From Echinarachnius parma (lineage: Eukaryota; Echinodermata; Echinoidea; Clypeasteroida; Echinarachniidae), in assembly GCA_037951105.1 (NCBI GenBank), contig JBAMJV010008944.1, forward strand, positions 10,001 through 74,000: a stretch of DNA of 64,000 nt. Direction: 5' to 3'. This document shows, in pieces, positions 9,682 through 19,737 of this stretch (positions are counted from its first letter, which is position 1; every line of letters starts with the position of its first letter). The position numbers were made by a program, and so were the translations under genes. The notes under the pieces were generated by a model. That model had not been told where the DNA came from, did not search any database, and saw nothing but the letters and a program-made list of their open reading frames with translations.

Positions 9682-11365
9682 TTAGACCGGCAGCTCAGAG
9701 GTCTTTTGTGCATCGAAAAGCGTACTGATTGTTGAACATATGAATATTTAGAGGAGAATGTAACAAAATCAACAATATGAGTCTCCTGGGCTGTACCCGG
9801 TGGTAAAGAGGTCCTTTGCGCCTCCAAATTTTGGCCCCTGGGGTTTGTGCGATGCTTCTATTTTGTGGCGAAGTACCGTGTCTAAGTTTGGTACCTGCGC
9901 GCAGCTGCGGGGTAAGCGAGATAATTACAAAAGGATCAGTGGTCCGTATCAGGCCTTCTTCTGAAATTTTTACCTTGGCTGTTTTAAAAGACGAAATACA
10001 CGTCGATGAATTGGGGATTATACCAAAAACCTCATGCAACTTAACAAATATGTCTTACAGATTACAGAATACATATTGGATACAAATATCATCCGTTAAA
10101 TTACCCTGCAGATGCCTCTGAATATTGAAATCGACTCGCAAAAGTTATGTTTTAAAAAGCGGAGCTTCCACATTTCCCTACATCATGTACGTAGAGTGAA
10201 TAAAATCGCTGCACAAAGTCAGACAAAGGGCAATTATGTGTGTATTGGGATCCAAGCTGCATGTAGAGGGCAATACTGTATACACAGGGGCAGGGGCCCG
10301 ATTACGGACCAGTGACATTTACCATGGTAATTAGCATAATTGGCTCTAACTCATCCATGTCAATATGCTAGAATTACATACAAATCAACACAACGTAGCA
10401 TAGTACACATGCCGCCCTTACACATTCAACCGTAAAGCAGATCTAGAGATCAGTGGAACTAGGCTGGTCCTGGGTCATGATTGTGCTCTCGGCCACAGTT
10501 CACAGTAACGTTGTGCGCATGTGCAATACTACGGTCAAGTGAAAAGGACGTGTAGGCCTATTCATCGAATTGAAAGGACTTGTTATTCTTGTTAGTTGTT
10601 ACATCGATTAGAAATTCCTTGATGCAATGGTTGTAAAATTGTTCTCATGAAAGAGAACAAAAGATATCGTATGACAACCGTCTGCCACTCTAAACATGAC
10701 TGCACAGAGTAAAGGCTCTATTGATATATTTCTCTATTGTCACCACATTTGTCATCCCCCACCCCCCCCCCCCCCCCCCCCCTCCGTCGCTATGCCATGC
10801 GCTCATATATTGGTTCCTCTGCATTTGGCTATTTACTTTTAGTTTTCATCCCTGTATATTTATACACGGGTGTTGTTGTGAAATTCATTTGAAAGTGGAA
10901 GCCATGTCTGATCTGGTTTTGGTGATGGTGTTCATTCGAATGTATTTATATGGCCTTTGGCATATTCAAACGTGCTATCAATATGTATTCAGTAATCTGT
11001 AAGACATATGTGTTAAGTTGCAAGAGGTTTTTGGTATAATCCCCAATTCATCGACGTGTATTTCGTCTTTTAAAACGGCCAAGGTAAAATTGTCAGAAGA
11101 AGGCCTGATACGGACCACTGATCCTTTTGTAATTGTCTCGCTTACCCCGCAGGTACCAATCTTAGACACGGTACTTCGCCACAAAATAGAAGCATCGCAC
11201 AAACCCCAGGGGCCAAACTTTGGAGGCGCAAAGGACTTCTTTTCCACCAGGTACAGCCCGGGAGACTCATATTGTTGGTTTTGTTACATTCTCCTCTAAA
11301 TATTCATATGTTAAACAATCAGTACGCTTTTCGATGCACAAAAGACCTCTGAGCTGCCGGTCTAA
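9682..11365. mobile_element. Large inverted-repeat element, ~395 bp arms
   Basis: Left arm 9,682-10,082 and right arm 10,976-11,365 are inverted copies from TTAGACCGGCAGCTCAGAGG / CCTCTGAGCTGCCGGTCTAA inward to GAATACATATTGGATA / TATCAATATGTATTC. Both arms hold the same open segment, containing SSTCISSFKTAKVK and GLIRTTDPFVI, which is not assigned to a family. The ~890 bp spacer (10,083-10,975) has a long C tract at about 10,760 and no gene. Arm divergence is moderate. Superfamily undetermined. Confidence 0.75.
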
Positions 11366-11880
11366 ATATATACAAGAAATAACATGAGATAACAAAATAT
11401 ACAATATGCAAATTAACAGAAGGGAAGAACCAATATAACCAAGGGGGAAACCAATACAACCAATCACAAAAATAGATAACTCAAATAGACTAACCCTATT
11501 ATTCAAAAGAACCAATAAGAAAGATGGGGGTGGGGTTGGAATGTGATAATCAGTGAGATGGTATGGAAAGGTGACCAGATACAATAGCGAAGACATGTGT
11601 GGAATTCACACATGTAGAGAAAGAGAGTTTAGATCTAGAGAGTAGAGTCAATTGGTCAGATGCCAGAGAGAAACAATAGGATAGAATTAGAAGCTAGGCA
11701 TGAATGAAATGTAACATGTATTGATGAGATTGGGTGGTAACTCAAGCATGAATAGGAAGGAACTTTGAACCAGATACCAAATGATAAAGGGCAAGTGGCA
11801 TAGTAAGTGCCAAATAATAAAAGGGGTGAAAGTGTACAAAATAAATCCCTACATTAATTAAAAATAAATAATAAATAAAA
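11366..11880. other. Spacer, purine-rich, no gene seen
   Basis: Repeated AACCAATA-type words and purine-rich sequence, no coding signal. Confidence 0.3.
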
Positions 11881-12365
11881 AAAAAAAAAAATTTAAAAAA
11901 ATGTAAAATTAAAAAAATTAAAAAATTAAAAAATTAAAAAATTAAAAAATTAAAAATTACCATAATTAATGAATGGAGAAAAATTTCAAAATTTTGTGTA
12001 GAAGTTTAGTGTACCAAAGTTAGCTCTACCAGATAAAGCAAACCAAATCAAAATCGGTCGAGAAATGAAGGAGAAGAAGCATTTTTTGTGATTTCGAATA
12101 AATTTGCATAAATTACCATAGATAATGAATTTCACGATTCTGTGTAGAAGTTTTAAATCCCCCTCCTAGCCCTATCTTATGAAACAATCAGAATCAAAAT
12201 CGGTTGAAAAATAACGAAGAAACATTTTGAAAACTGTGGACGGACGGAAGGACGGACGGACGGAAGGACGGACGGACGGAAGGACGGACGGACGGAGGAT
12301 GGACGGACGACGGACGCCAAGCCATGGCATAAGCTCATCGGGCCCTTCGGGCCGGATGAGCTAAA
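11881..12365 (+). mobile_element. Interspersed repeat with (GGAC)n and hairpin end, copy 1
   Basis: Order of blocks: A-rich TTAAAAAA tract; TTACCATAATTAATGAATGG; GTGTAGAAGTTTAGTGTACC; AAATCAAAATCGGTCGAG; CCCCCTCCTAGCCCTATC; a (GGAC/GGAA)n microsatellite (12,239-12,310); and the terminal hairpin GCTCATCGGGCCC-TTC-GGGCCGGATGAGC. The copy at 25,003-25,566 has the same order plus one extra internal duplication. Confidence 0.75.
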
Positions 12366-12864
12366 CAATGTAAAAAGTGGTCCTAAGACACCCGTGTACA
12401 TTAAGAAAATAATAATTCAGCTTCTCCCACTTAAACAAAATAAAAACAACTTTAAAAAATACTCTGAAAACGTCAGCATTCATTTACAACTATTATAAGT
12501 TCTATCTTGCCCTTGTATGATGGGTACTTGCAAGAGTTGAGGGTTCGATTCAACTCGCCCGAAATCTACTTTTATGGGCTTGCAGAGGGTACTGGTATAT
12601 ATGCACTGTATCCTGCACCGGCCTACAGATTTACATAGCTTTGTAATCAATTCACAAACTTCCAAGTAGTCCACTCTGTCTATAAAGACCACCCAATGAA
12701 GATACCAGAGCTCTTTACGAGCAGGGAAGTCTTTAGAACATACATTTCAAACAGCTTTTTCCCCAGCCTGTTTTTTCAAAAATACATAATTAATTTCTGT
12801 TAAAGCTTCAGCAGCCATTTCCTCAGTCTATAATCTATTTCAACTGCCCTAGGCTTGTACAATG

Positions 12865-13319
12865 GGATGCGGTTCGTTATTCATCAGCTTCGTTATTCCG
12901 AACACGCAAATTTTTATACCTGAGGGTTTGTTAGTCCGAAAATGAAATAGGGTTCGTTAATCCGAACATTTGTTGCATTAATCCGAAGGTTCTTTATTCC
13001 GAAGGTTCGATATTCCGAAGGTTCGTTATTCCGAAGTTTCGTTTATCTGAAAATGAAATAGGGTTCGTTTATCCGAAAATGAAATCGAGTTTGATATTCC
13101 GAAGGTTCGTTAATCCGAAAATAAAATGGGGTTCATTAATCTGAAAATGCAATCGGGTGCGTTAATCCAAAAATGATATGGGGTTCGTATTGAACCTTTC
13201 GGATTAATTTCATTTTTCGGATAAATGAACCTCATTTAATTTCGGAATATCGAACCCGATTTCATTTTCGGAGAAACGAACCTTCGGAATAGCGAACCCT
13301 CGGAATAAGAGCTGTAACC
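12865..13319. mobile_element. GGTTCGTTATTCCGAA element with 8 bp target duplication
   Basis: Made almost entirely of iterated GGTTCGTTATTCCGAA and CCGAAAATGAAATCGGG words, forward in the left two thirds and inverted from about 13,190. GTACAATG flanks the element on both sides (12,857-12,864 and 13,320-13,327), a good 8 bp target duplication. That length suggests hAT-like mobilisation. No coding capacity. Confidence 0.75.
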
Positions 13320-13483
13320 GTACAATGTGTCCTAGAATGCAATAAAGGGTTACAATAAATGGACATGCTTTTAGGAGAGTCCAAACTGTCTATAAAGACC
13401 ATACAATGGATACATGAATGGTATTTCAGCACATCTTTTTTTTAAATTAGAAAACACATTTCATCCAGTTCCTTCACTGTTTC

Positions 13484-13863
13484 TTAAAGGGGACCACCAG
13501 GCAAAGAACAACACATAATTAAATGTTTTGGTACCGTTTTGTGATATCAAATAAATACCCAACATTTTGCAAAGGGTTGTGTAATTCATAAACAATGCAA
13601 TAAATTACCACCACTTACGAAACCATTATTATTTCATGGTTCCGTACGCACCAAACATTTGCGAGTGCGCCAATGCTATTCACGCGTACGTTTAGATGAC
13701 AATAAAATCCCGGATGAGTCGTTCGCTCTGGACAAAGGTATTCTTTGTACATGCAGACCCATTTTCTCAAACATATTTTTCTGAACTTGTTGATGGAATG
13801 GACAACTAAAGATGTTACCTTTCATTTATAAGAATATTATTTTTGGGTGGTGGTACCCTTTAA
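13484..13863. mobile_element. T2/Kolobok-like MITE, subfamily 2 (complete copy)
   Basis: 380 bp with TTAA at both ends. The left terminus TTAAAGGGGACCACC matches the inverse of the right terminus GGTGGTACCCTTTAA with one difference. It fits TTAAAGGRR ends with a TTAA target. Other copies: 14,165-14,590 (inverted), 17,697-17,924 (internally deleted), 32,090-40,814 (split) and part of 54,361-54,465. Confidence 0.8.
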
Positions 13864-14139
13864 AAAAAAAAAAACTCTTCAAAGACTGACAACTTCAATG
13901 GTCATTTACCTTTATAAGGACTATCTTGACCTAGTGCTTGTAAGAGTCGAGGGTGTATAGAGCTAGGACTCACAACTGGTCTAAAATGTAGGTCTACATG
14001 CATGTAGGCATATTGGGTCAGGTCTATCTTGCCTTTGCACGAGTGCCTGTAAGAGAAGAGGGATACTCAGCGCCTACTTTGACGGACTTGTAGCATGATT
14101 GTGCTGGTACACATGGACAAACTGAACTGGCCTATTTCA

Positions 14140-14165
14140 TCTTGATTGATTGATTGATTGATTGG
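14140..14165 (+). repeat. (GATT)n microsatellite
   Basis: TTGATTGATTGATTGATTGA at the edge of the inverted subfamily 2 MITE. Confidence 0.8.
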
Positions 14166-14590
14166 AGAAAACCAAACCCAGAAATAATATTCTTAGAAAT
14201 GAAAGGTAATAGTTTTAGTAGTCTCTATTCCAACAACATGATCAGAAAAACAGGTTTCCAGACATTTATATAATTTGAAAACTCATAACCCTACTGAAGT
14301 TTATTGTATTCATGGGTCTTCAACAGAAGACTAGTCTATTGTCTAGGACATACGCGTCTTCTGTGGTTCTATTGTCTCCAAACATACGCCTGCATAGAAT
14401 TGGCGTGCTCACAAATTCTGACACTAATGGAACCAAAGGCCCTCTTGGTTCCATAAGTTTTGGTGATTACTTTCACTGTTTTTGAATTTGCACAACCCTT
14501 TGCAAAGTGTTGGACATCTATATGATAGTTACCAAGGGTAACAAAATATATAAGCCTCTGTTCTTCTTTGCGAGGTGGTCCCCTTTACAT
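14165..14590 (-). mobile_element. T2/Kolobok-like MITE, subfamily 2 (inverted, diverged)
   Basis: Inverted relative to 13,484-13,863. It carries AGAAATAATATTCTTA, AACAACATGATCAGAAAAAC, CACAACCCTTTGCAAA and ends GAGGTGGTCCCCTTTA. The left terminus is eroded. Confidence 0.65.
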
Positions 14591-14836
14591 TTGTTTCAAC
14601 ACCATAAACTACCCAAACAGTAACATAACCATTTTTCAGTGGGGCTGTAAAACAAAGTAAAAACAAAACATACAATGTACAGCCTTTACCAACCAAGTAA
14701 AATGGAACTTGATATAATATGTCTTTCTGTTCAGCCAGTCTTTATTTGCATCAAATTATTATAGTATTGACTGCAAATAAAGCAAATAGAACAACTACAC
14801 ATGTATGAGGTATGAAACCAAGGTCCACACTCATTT

Positions 14837-15579
14837 TTAACCCTAAAAAGGCCGGGCTATTTGAGTTCTTTCTATGGGGGGGGGGGGGGGCATTATGGCC
14901 CCCCCTTAAGATCTTGGACGCAAAGGGGCCGATCGTCGTGAAAATTTGCACGCATGATAAGTGAAGTGTATAGAATACAATGGTAATTTTAATTTTTTGA
15001 AAAATTCATTAATTGGCATATTTATGGTAATTTATGCAAATAAGGTCAACAAATTCATATTTGTACCCATAAATCATATATTCTTCATAATTAAACATTG
15101 GTTTTCACTACATATATTCTTTAGATCATTTGGAATGATAATACGACAACAAAATTTGGAAGAGCCAGGTTCTTCCTATGTTTTATATTGTTTTTACAAT
15201 TTCTTATGTATTTCTTTGTTTGTTTGTACTTATGTATTTTATTGTTTTTGTTGTTTATTTTATTTCTAACTATAATTCAACTATTTTGAACCTCAAAACA
15301 AACATATGAAATGTAAACAAGACCAAATAACCAATGATATACCTCTTTTTACGAAAACTGAATAAATATGTCCATATGTTTTGTACACAAATCACGAAAT
15401 TCGGTCCGACATGCATAGACAAAAGGTCACGTGACTTCGTAACGATAGGTCTGATTTTCAAAATTTTTGTTTTAAAATATGTGCAAGACCCCACAGAAAA
15501 AAGTCACCAAGCAGCGGCGCGTCATCTTACCGCGTTTTGGAGCAATTAAAACAATCGCGGAGGGCCTTATTAGGGTTAA
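14837..15579. mobile_element. piggyBac-like MITE, complete copy
   Basis: 743 bp between TTAA sites. The left end TTAACCCTAAAAAGGCC mirrors the right end GGCCTTATTAGGGTTAA. A TTAA target followed by CCCTA is typical of piggyBac. A G14 run faces a C6 run near the left end. No transposase. The right half recurs at 54,466-54,921. Confidence 0.75.
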
Positions 15580-16080
15580 ACTGCCAAGGACTGAAATTTC
15601 TTTTGGCTGGAATCTTTGAGAATGCATTATTATACCAACATCAAATAGTATTACATAGATTGCAAGATGAAAGTTTTTCAAAATAATTCAATGAACATAC
15701 AGTATACTTATTTCAAAATTAATTCCTTCTGCATTTCATATGATATCTTTAAATTACACAAATTCTCATATTGCACATTCCTCATTAATTTCTGAAAAAT
15801 GCAGTTCAACTGCCCAACTTGTTTTTAAAAGTGTATGGGACAAACAACGAACCACACTAAGTTTTATGGTGATAAACTGTGCTTCGCCATTTTGAACTAG
15901 GCTAGTTTGAGCACACTGAGTTTGTTGCACAGTACCCAAAGCATTCTCAAGATGGCACAGCGTGTCTGATTTACAAATCCAAACCACCTTCAAATGTCTC
16001 TGTGATCATTATGTGGACATTGAAGCATGTAGATCATTCATTCTTTCCTAATAATGATATGAAATTATGAGATATATCCC
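15580..16080. other. Downstream flank of PPCDC
   Basis: A faint copy of TTAA element family B is at about 15,586-15,655 (AAGGACTGAAA, GGCTGGAATC, GAGAATGCATTATT). The remainder is AT-rich with no gene seen. Confidence 0.4.
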
Positions 16081-16083
16081 AAT

Positions 16084-16089
16084 TTTATT
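16084..16089 (-). terminator. PPCDC: PPCDC polyadenylation signal AATAAA
   Basis: TTTATT on the plus strand is AATAAA in gene sense (GGAAATAAAATTGG), 116 nt past the PPCDC stop codon. This predicts a short 3' UTR of about 130-150 nt. Confidence 0.7.
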
Positions 16090-16205
16090 TCCAAAAGACA
16101 GAGGGGAATCTGACTCGATCTCCTACTTCCCTTGGGTGTGGTCTACAGGCACAATGAAGCAGGTCTAGCAACAGCATCATATCACCATGGCAACGACTCC
16201 CTGCA

Positions 16206-16267
16206 TCACCTGATGGCATCCTTTATTTTGCTGACAATCGTAGAGACTTCAGCCATGGCACCATATC
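16206..16267 (-). CDS. PPCDC: PPCDC, last coding exon
   Basis: Phosphopantothenoylcysteine decarboxylase C-terminus. After the acceptor CTATTAG, the exon completes a split Gly codon from exon 4 and encodes YGAMAEVSTIVSKIKDAIR then TGA. Human PPCDC has the similar GAMAEVGTIVDKVKEVL here. The phase is right: exon 4 ends with the first base of GGA and this exon starts with GA. In AtHAL3-type structures this Gly-Ala-Met segment follows the active-site cysteine. The protein ends right after the helix, slightly shorter than the human one. Confidence 0.9.
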
Positions 16268-16396
16268 CTAATAGAAGAATACAACATAACGAAAGAGAGA
16301 AACAATTGGCTTTTGAAAATGGCATCCATCTGCAAGAGTGAGCTAATAAGCATGGTTTCAATATCAAGTTCTTTGTTATACTCTTTATAACTTGTA

Positions 16397-16546
16397 TACA
16401 GTGAAACCTCGTTATAACAAGTAAGGTCCTTGGGACCATGCAAATTACTGTGGTATATATCAGGGTAAACAAAAATATAAAGAGCTTGGACAAGCATAAT
16501 ATCTTGTTATATAAACACATCTTTTTTACAACGAGATTCCACTGTA
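16397..16546. mobile_element. pogo/Tigger-like MITE in PPCDC intron 4
   Basis: 150 bp. The left end TACAGTGAAACCTCGTTATA is mirrored by the right end ACAACGAGATTCCACTGTA, flanked by TA, the terminal pattern of pogo-type mariner elements. It lies 130 bp upstream of the last PPCDC exon. Confidence 0.8.
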
Positions 16547-17558
16547 ACGTAACTCTCTCAGCGTTCTTGTCCTAAAACATGTTGAGAACAATTAGATTTG
16601 GTATAAGAAAGAAAGACAAACAAGAAACTGCTTATCCGCTATAATATGCAAATGTAATCAAATGTAAGTCTAGACGTGCCAAACTTTCTGATATATAGCA
16701 GATTTTCATCTGGGCGATGAACTGACAAGCACTGTGTCTAAACATTGAACTACATACATTTGTACATGAAGCAAGATTTGGTATAACACCCATTCTCTAT
16801 TAATCACCACTTAAGAGTGCCAGAGATTTTAATGCTCTATGGCATTTGTGTATATTGTAACTCACAAAAATGCAAGCTAGGCACTCAAGGAGTTAATATA
16901 TATATGTCTCAGACTGAATGTTCTTAAAATCATGAAATTCAATCAAATTTAAATTAACAGCAATTACATACATCATTGGTGGTTTTTTTGCATTGGTATT
17001 TCATACTGGCAATTCACTTTAGAACACAAATTATCCCTAAAATCATTTCCCTATCCAGGGTATCATGCCATTGACTTAATGTGTTCCACCTATCTACAGT
17101 ACGTGCTGCCCTGAAATTGTCACCGATAACTTGTATTATATATTTTGTATACCAAAGTTTAACCCACTGAAGACAGTCTGATCCTGAGTTTGGTAACAAT
17201 TTCTACAGCCGCTAACCAGAGTGTTTGGGGGAACCAGTCTGGAATGGGTTAAAGTGGTGACCTTATATAATAATTTCTTTCTGGAATTACTTTTTGTTTG
17301 GGACTGAAGTTGAAAGTCACTGGTATTCTGTCCTGGTTGAAGGGCCACTTTAGCTGCCATACGATACAGGAGGACTGGGATTAGTTTCATACAAACACAC
17401 CGAGTTCTCTGAGAGGAATATGATACAACAATTGAAATATTATATCATACTGGTGATGATAGTTTCACTCAAATTCTACAGATATTACTGCAGTTCCATT
17501 CACCATAAGCCCTACTTTTAATGCGTTTTATTATACTCTGGTGATACTAGTTTCAGTA
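16547..17558. other. PPCDC intron 4, no further feature seen
   Basis: AT-rich intron sequence with only short chance frames. Nothing coding is recognised on either strand. Confidence 0.4.
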
Positions 17559-17559
17559 G

Positions 17560-17639
17560 TGAACCCGTTCCCTTTGAGTTTCTGAAATCCCCATAGACTT
17601 TGTATACAACCCACCCGGTTCCGGTAGTCAAGGGGTTAA
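17560..17639. mobile_element. 80 bp TTAA element, family A (17.6 kb)
   Basis: Reads AACCCGTTCCCTTTGAG, CTGAAATCCCCATAGACTTT, GTATACAACCCACCCGGTTC and GTCAAGGGGTTAA. The left TTAA has decayed to TGAA. The length is exactly 80 bp between outer bases. Confidence 0.8.
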
Positions 17640-17696
17640 GTATTTAATCGTTGCTACTTTGCATCTAGGTTAAGTAGACAGCTTGTGTCCGGGTCA

Positions 17697-17924
17697 ATAA
17701 AGGGGACCACCAGGTAAAGAACAACACATAGTTCGTTCGCTCTGGACAAAGTAGTCTTCGTACATGCAGACCCATGAACGCATTCTTTAGAATGGTGATG
17801 CGTTTTCCAATTATATATTTTTCCTGGAAACATATTTTTGTGAACTTGTTGATGGAATGGATCGACTACTAATGTGTTACCTTTCATGTATAAGAATATT
17901 ATTTTTGGGTGGTGGTACCCTTCA
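17697..17924. mobile_element. T2/Kolobok-like MITE, subfamily 2 (internally deleted)
   Basis: AAAGGGGACCACCAGG to GGTGGTACCCTTCA. About 150 bp of the interior seen at 13,484 is missing after ACAACACATA. It provides the uninterrupted reference for the split copy at 32,090-40,814. Confidence 0.8.
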
Positions 17925-18414
17925 AGGAACACAAATTAGTGAATTTTTATGTTGGTGAACCAGTTTTCGTTTTTTAAAGCTTTTCACAATCTATACTGAG
18001 TGTGTAAACATCTAACATGTGCAGTTCTTATAGTACCTGGCTTTTGGTAAATGGCAAATAAACAGAAATATCATACAAATCAAAGAGGTCTGCATGGGCA
18101 AAACTTCACAGCTACCTACAATTAGCCCTTGCTCTTCTCCACCATACTAAAATTGCCCTCAAATTTAGTAAATGTATGTCTGGAGTACATAAAAGAGACA
18201 ATATTTGGAAGAATTATTGTACCAGAACAGTATTAAAACATTTGGAAGAAAATGCTTATCATTTGAGAAAAGTGAATATCGGGTTCAGGACTAGTCCTGA
18301 AAATATTCAGGCTGGGGGAACTAAGGAGAATGCATTTATACCAAGATAAATAGTCTTGAACCTGGTTGTTCATTTCAAGCAAAGTTTAAACAATTGGTAC
18401 TGTCTGAGTTGATA
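17925..18414. other. PPCDC intron 4, spacer with family B remnant
   Basis: A degraded TTAA family B copy is at about 18,286-18,372 (AGGACTAGTCCTGAAAAT, GAGAATGCATTTATACC). Otherwise nothing recognised. Confidence 0.4.
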
Positions 18415-18480
18415 TTAACCTTTTGCAATCCCCATATATGTATTACAGGGCTCACTAGGTTCCTGCAGGCAGTGGGTTAA
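18415..18480. mobile_element. 80 bp TTAA element, family A (18.4 kb, shortened)
   Basis: TTAACC, AATCCCCATATATG, CACTAGGTTCCTGCAGGCAG and GGGTTAA. It retains both TTAA ends but has lost about 14 bp internally. Confidence 0.65.
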
Positions 18481-18513
18481 AATAATCTCTTCTATATATG
18501 CCTCTATCTCACA

Positions 18514-18870
18514 TGCCAGCATATTTTCAACACAATTAGGAGTCTCTTTGTAACCTCATAATGTCAGCTGTTCTATCTGCTGTACATTGCAAGGTGGTTG
18601 CAAGTGTTACACCTCAATATTTAAACAATTAAATATGCCAGCATATTTTCAACACAATTAGGAGTCTCTTTGTAACCTCATAATGTCAGCTGTTCTATCT
18701 GCTGTACATTGCAAGGTGGTTGCAAGTGTTACACCTCAATATTTAAACAATTAAATATGCCAGCATATTTTGACACAATTAGGAGTCTCTTTGTAACCTC
18801 ATAATGTCAGCTGTTCTATCTGCTGTACATTTCAAGGTGGTTGCAAGTTTTACACCTCAATATTGATTCA
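18514..18870 (-). pseudogene. Three tandem decayed copies of PPCDC exon 4
   Basis: A 122 bp unit repeats at 18,514, 18,636 and 18,758; the copies are nearly identical. Each unit aligns to the real exon 4: GCCAGCATATTTTC vs GCCAGCAGCTTTTC, GTCTCTTTGTAACC vs ATCTCAGTGTACCC, and AATGTCAGCTGT vs GATGTCAGCTGT. The reading frame and the PSMN segment are lost, so they are dead, re-amplified exon shadows. Confidence 0.7.
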
Positions 18871-18929
18871 TTCTTTTAAACAGACCCCCCCCCCCCCCTT
18901 CGAAGCTACAACACTGGTGTTAACAGTAA

Positions 18930-19140
18930 AAGTTTCCATCCAATACCTTCACCCCCATGTGCGAGGAGCTGTTCTACACATGTATGTAAGAGAATCTCCG
19001 TGTACCCCACCACGCCAGCTGTGCCACTTAACCTGTTCCCAATGAGTTTATGAAATCCCCATAGACTTTGTACACAACCCACTCGGTTCCTGTGGTCAAG
19101 GGGTTAATTGCTGCCCAGTAACGGGGTGGTTGTACATGTT
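18930..19140 (-). pseudogene. Decayed PPCDC exon 4 copy split by an 80 bp TTAA element
   Basis: ATACCTTCACCCCCA, GAATCTCCGTGTACCCC and CCAGCTGTGCCACTT match the donor side of the real exon 4. The match resumes after the insertion (19,028-19,107) with TTGCTGCCCAGTAACGGGGT against TTGCTGCCCTGTGAGGGGGT. The copy is non-coding. Confidence 0.7.
19028..19107. mobile_element. 80 bp TTAA element, family A (19.0 kb, intact)
   Basis: Exactly 80 bp from TTAA to TTAA: TTAACCTGTTCCCAATGAG, GAAATCCCCATAGACTTTG, ACCCACTCGGTTCC and CAAGGGGTTAA. It interrupts an exon 4 copy at the word CACTTAATTGC, so the empty site is known from sister copies. Confidence 0.85.
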
Positions 19141-19612
19141 ACACCATCCTGCTTGTAAATTACCCTTACAGAACTGTGATTTTTTCTTTGACAAAGACTG
19201 AAAGCTGAGACCCCCATTTCACCACATTGGCTTGTTATGGAGGATAAATGTTTTGCAGCATCCTGTTCCCTTTTCTTCAAAAAAAAAAGAAAACATTGGC
19301 TGGAATTCATAAAGAAGGTTCATGTAAGCCATGATGGTCTACATCTATGGAGTGCTAATTGTAAACTGATGAAGAAACAAAAAATCACTTTTTATTTGTT
19401 AACATTGTTGAAGCTACACATTTGCTAAACACACCAAACTAGATGTCTATATATATATATGTTCTTGGAGGGTGAATTTTATTAGGTGCCGCGGCTGGTT
19501 AGCAAGCACCAATGGCCATATCTTGTGACACGCAGCACTTCATAGAAGTAGACCTTGGTTTAAACCACGATTTATATAAATTTCCCTGTGAATTCCAGCT
19601 AATATGTCTACT
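19141..19612. other. PPCDC intron 4, spacer
   Basis: Contains an (AT)n run at about 19,448. No coding signal seen. Confidence 0.35.
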
Positions 19613-19670
19613 TAACCCATGGCCTATATGGGAACCTGGTGGGCCCTATACGGGATTGTACAATCTAGCA
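19613..19670. mobile_element. 80 bp TTAA element, family A (19.6 kb, 3'-truncated)
   Basis: TTAACCCATGGCCTATATGG and AACCTGGTGGGCCCTATACG match the reverse orientation of family A. The second half is missing. Confidence 0.6.
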
Positions 19671-19689
19671 TAATAATACACATCTGTGT

Positions 19690-19737
19690 TATACCTTTAT
19701 CCAAAAACACAGCTCAGCTTTTCCACACTGGTAATCT
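19690..19737 (-). pseudogene. Decayed PPCDC exon 4 copy, donor-side fragment
   Basis: TTATACCTTTATCC, ACAGCTCAGCTTTTCCACAC align with the 3' end and donor of the real exon (TATACCTTTATCCCC, CCAGCAGCTTTTCCACGC). Truncated by the TIR element starting at 19,737. Confidence 0.55.

Larger units (their letters stand above)
12470..14110 (+). repeat. Degenerate tandem array carrying two insertions
   Basis: Related segments at about 12,480-12,720, 13,330-13,410 and 13,900-14,110 share TCTATCTTGCC, TGCTTGTAAGAG or TTGCAAGAG, CGAGGG and CTATAAAGACCA-CAATG in order. They are interrupted by elements at 12,865-13,319 and 13,484-13,863. No convincing coding sense. Confidence 0.45.

Noticed and set aside
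9296-9827. 163-codon frame rich in Phe/Leu
   Set aside because: Generated by the A-rich tract on the other strand and by one arm of the inverted repeat.
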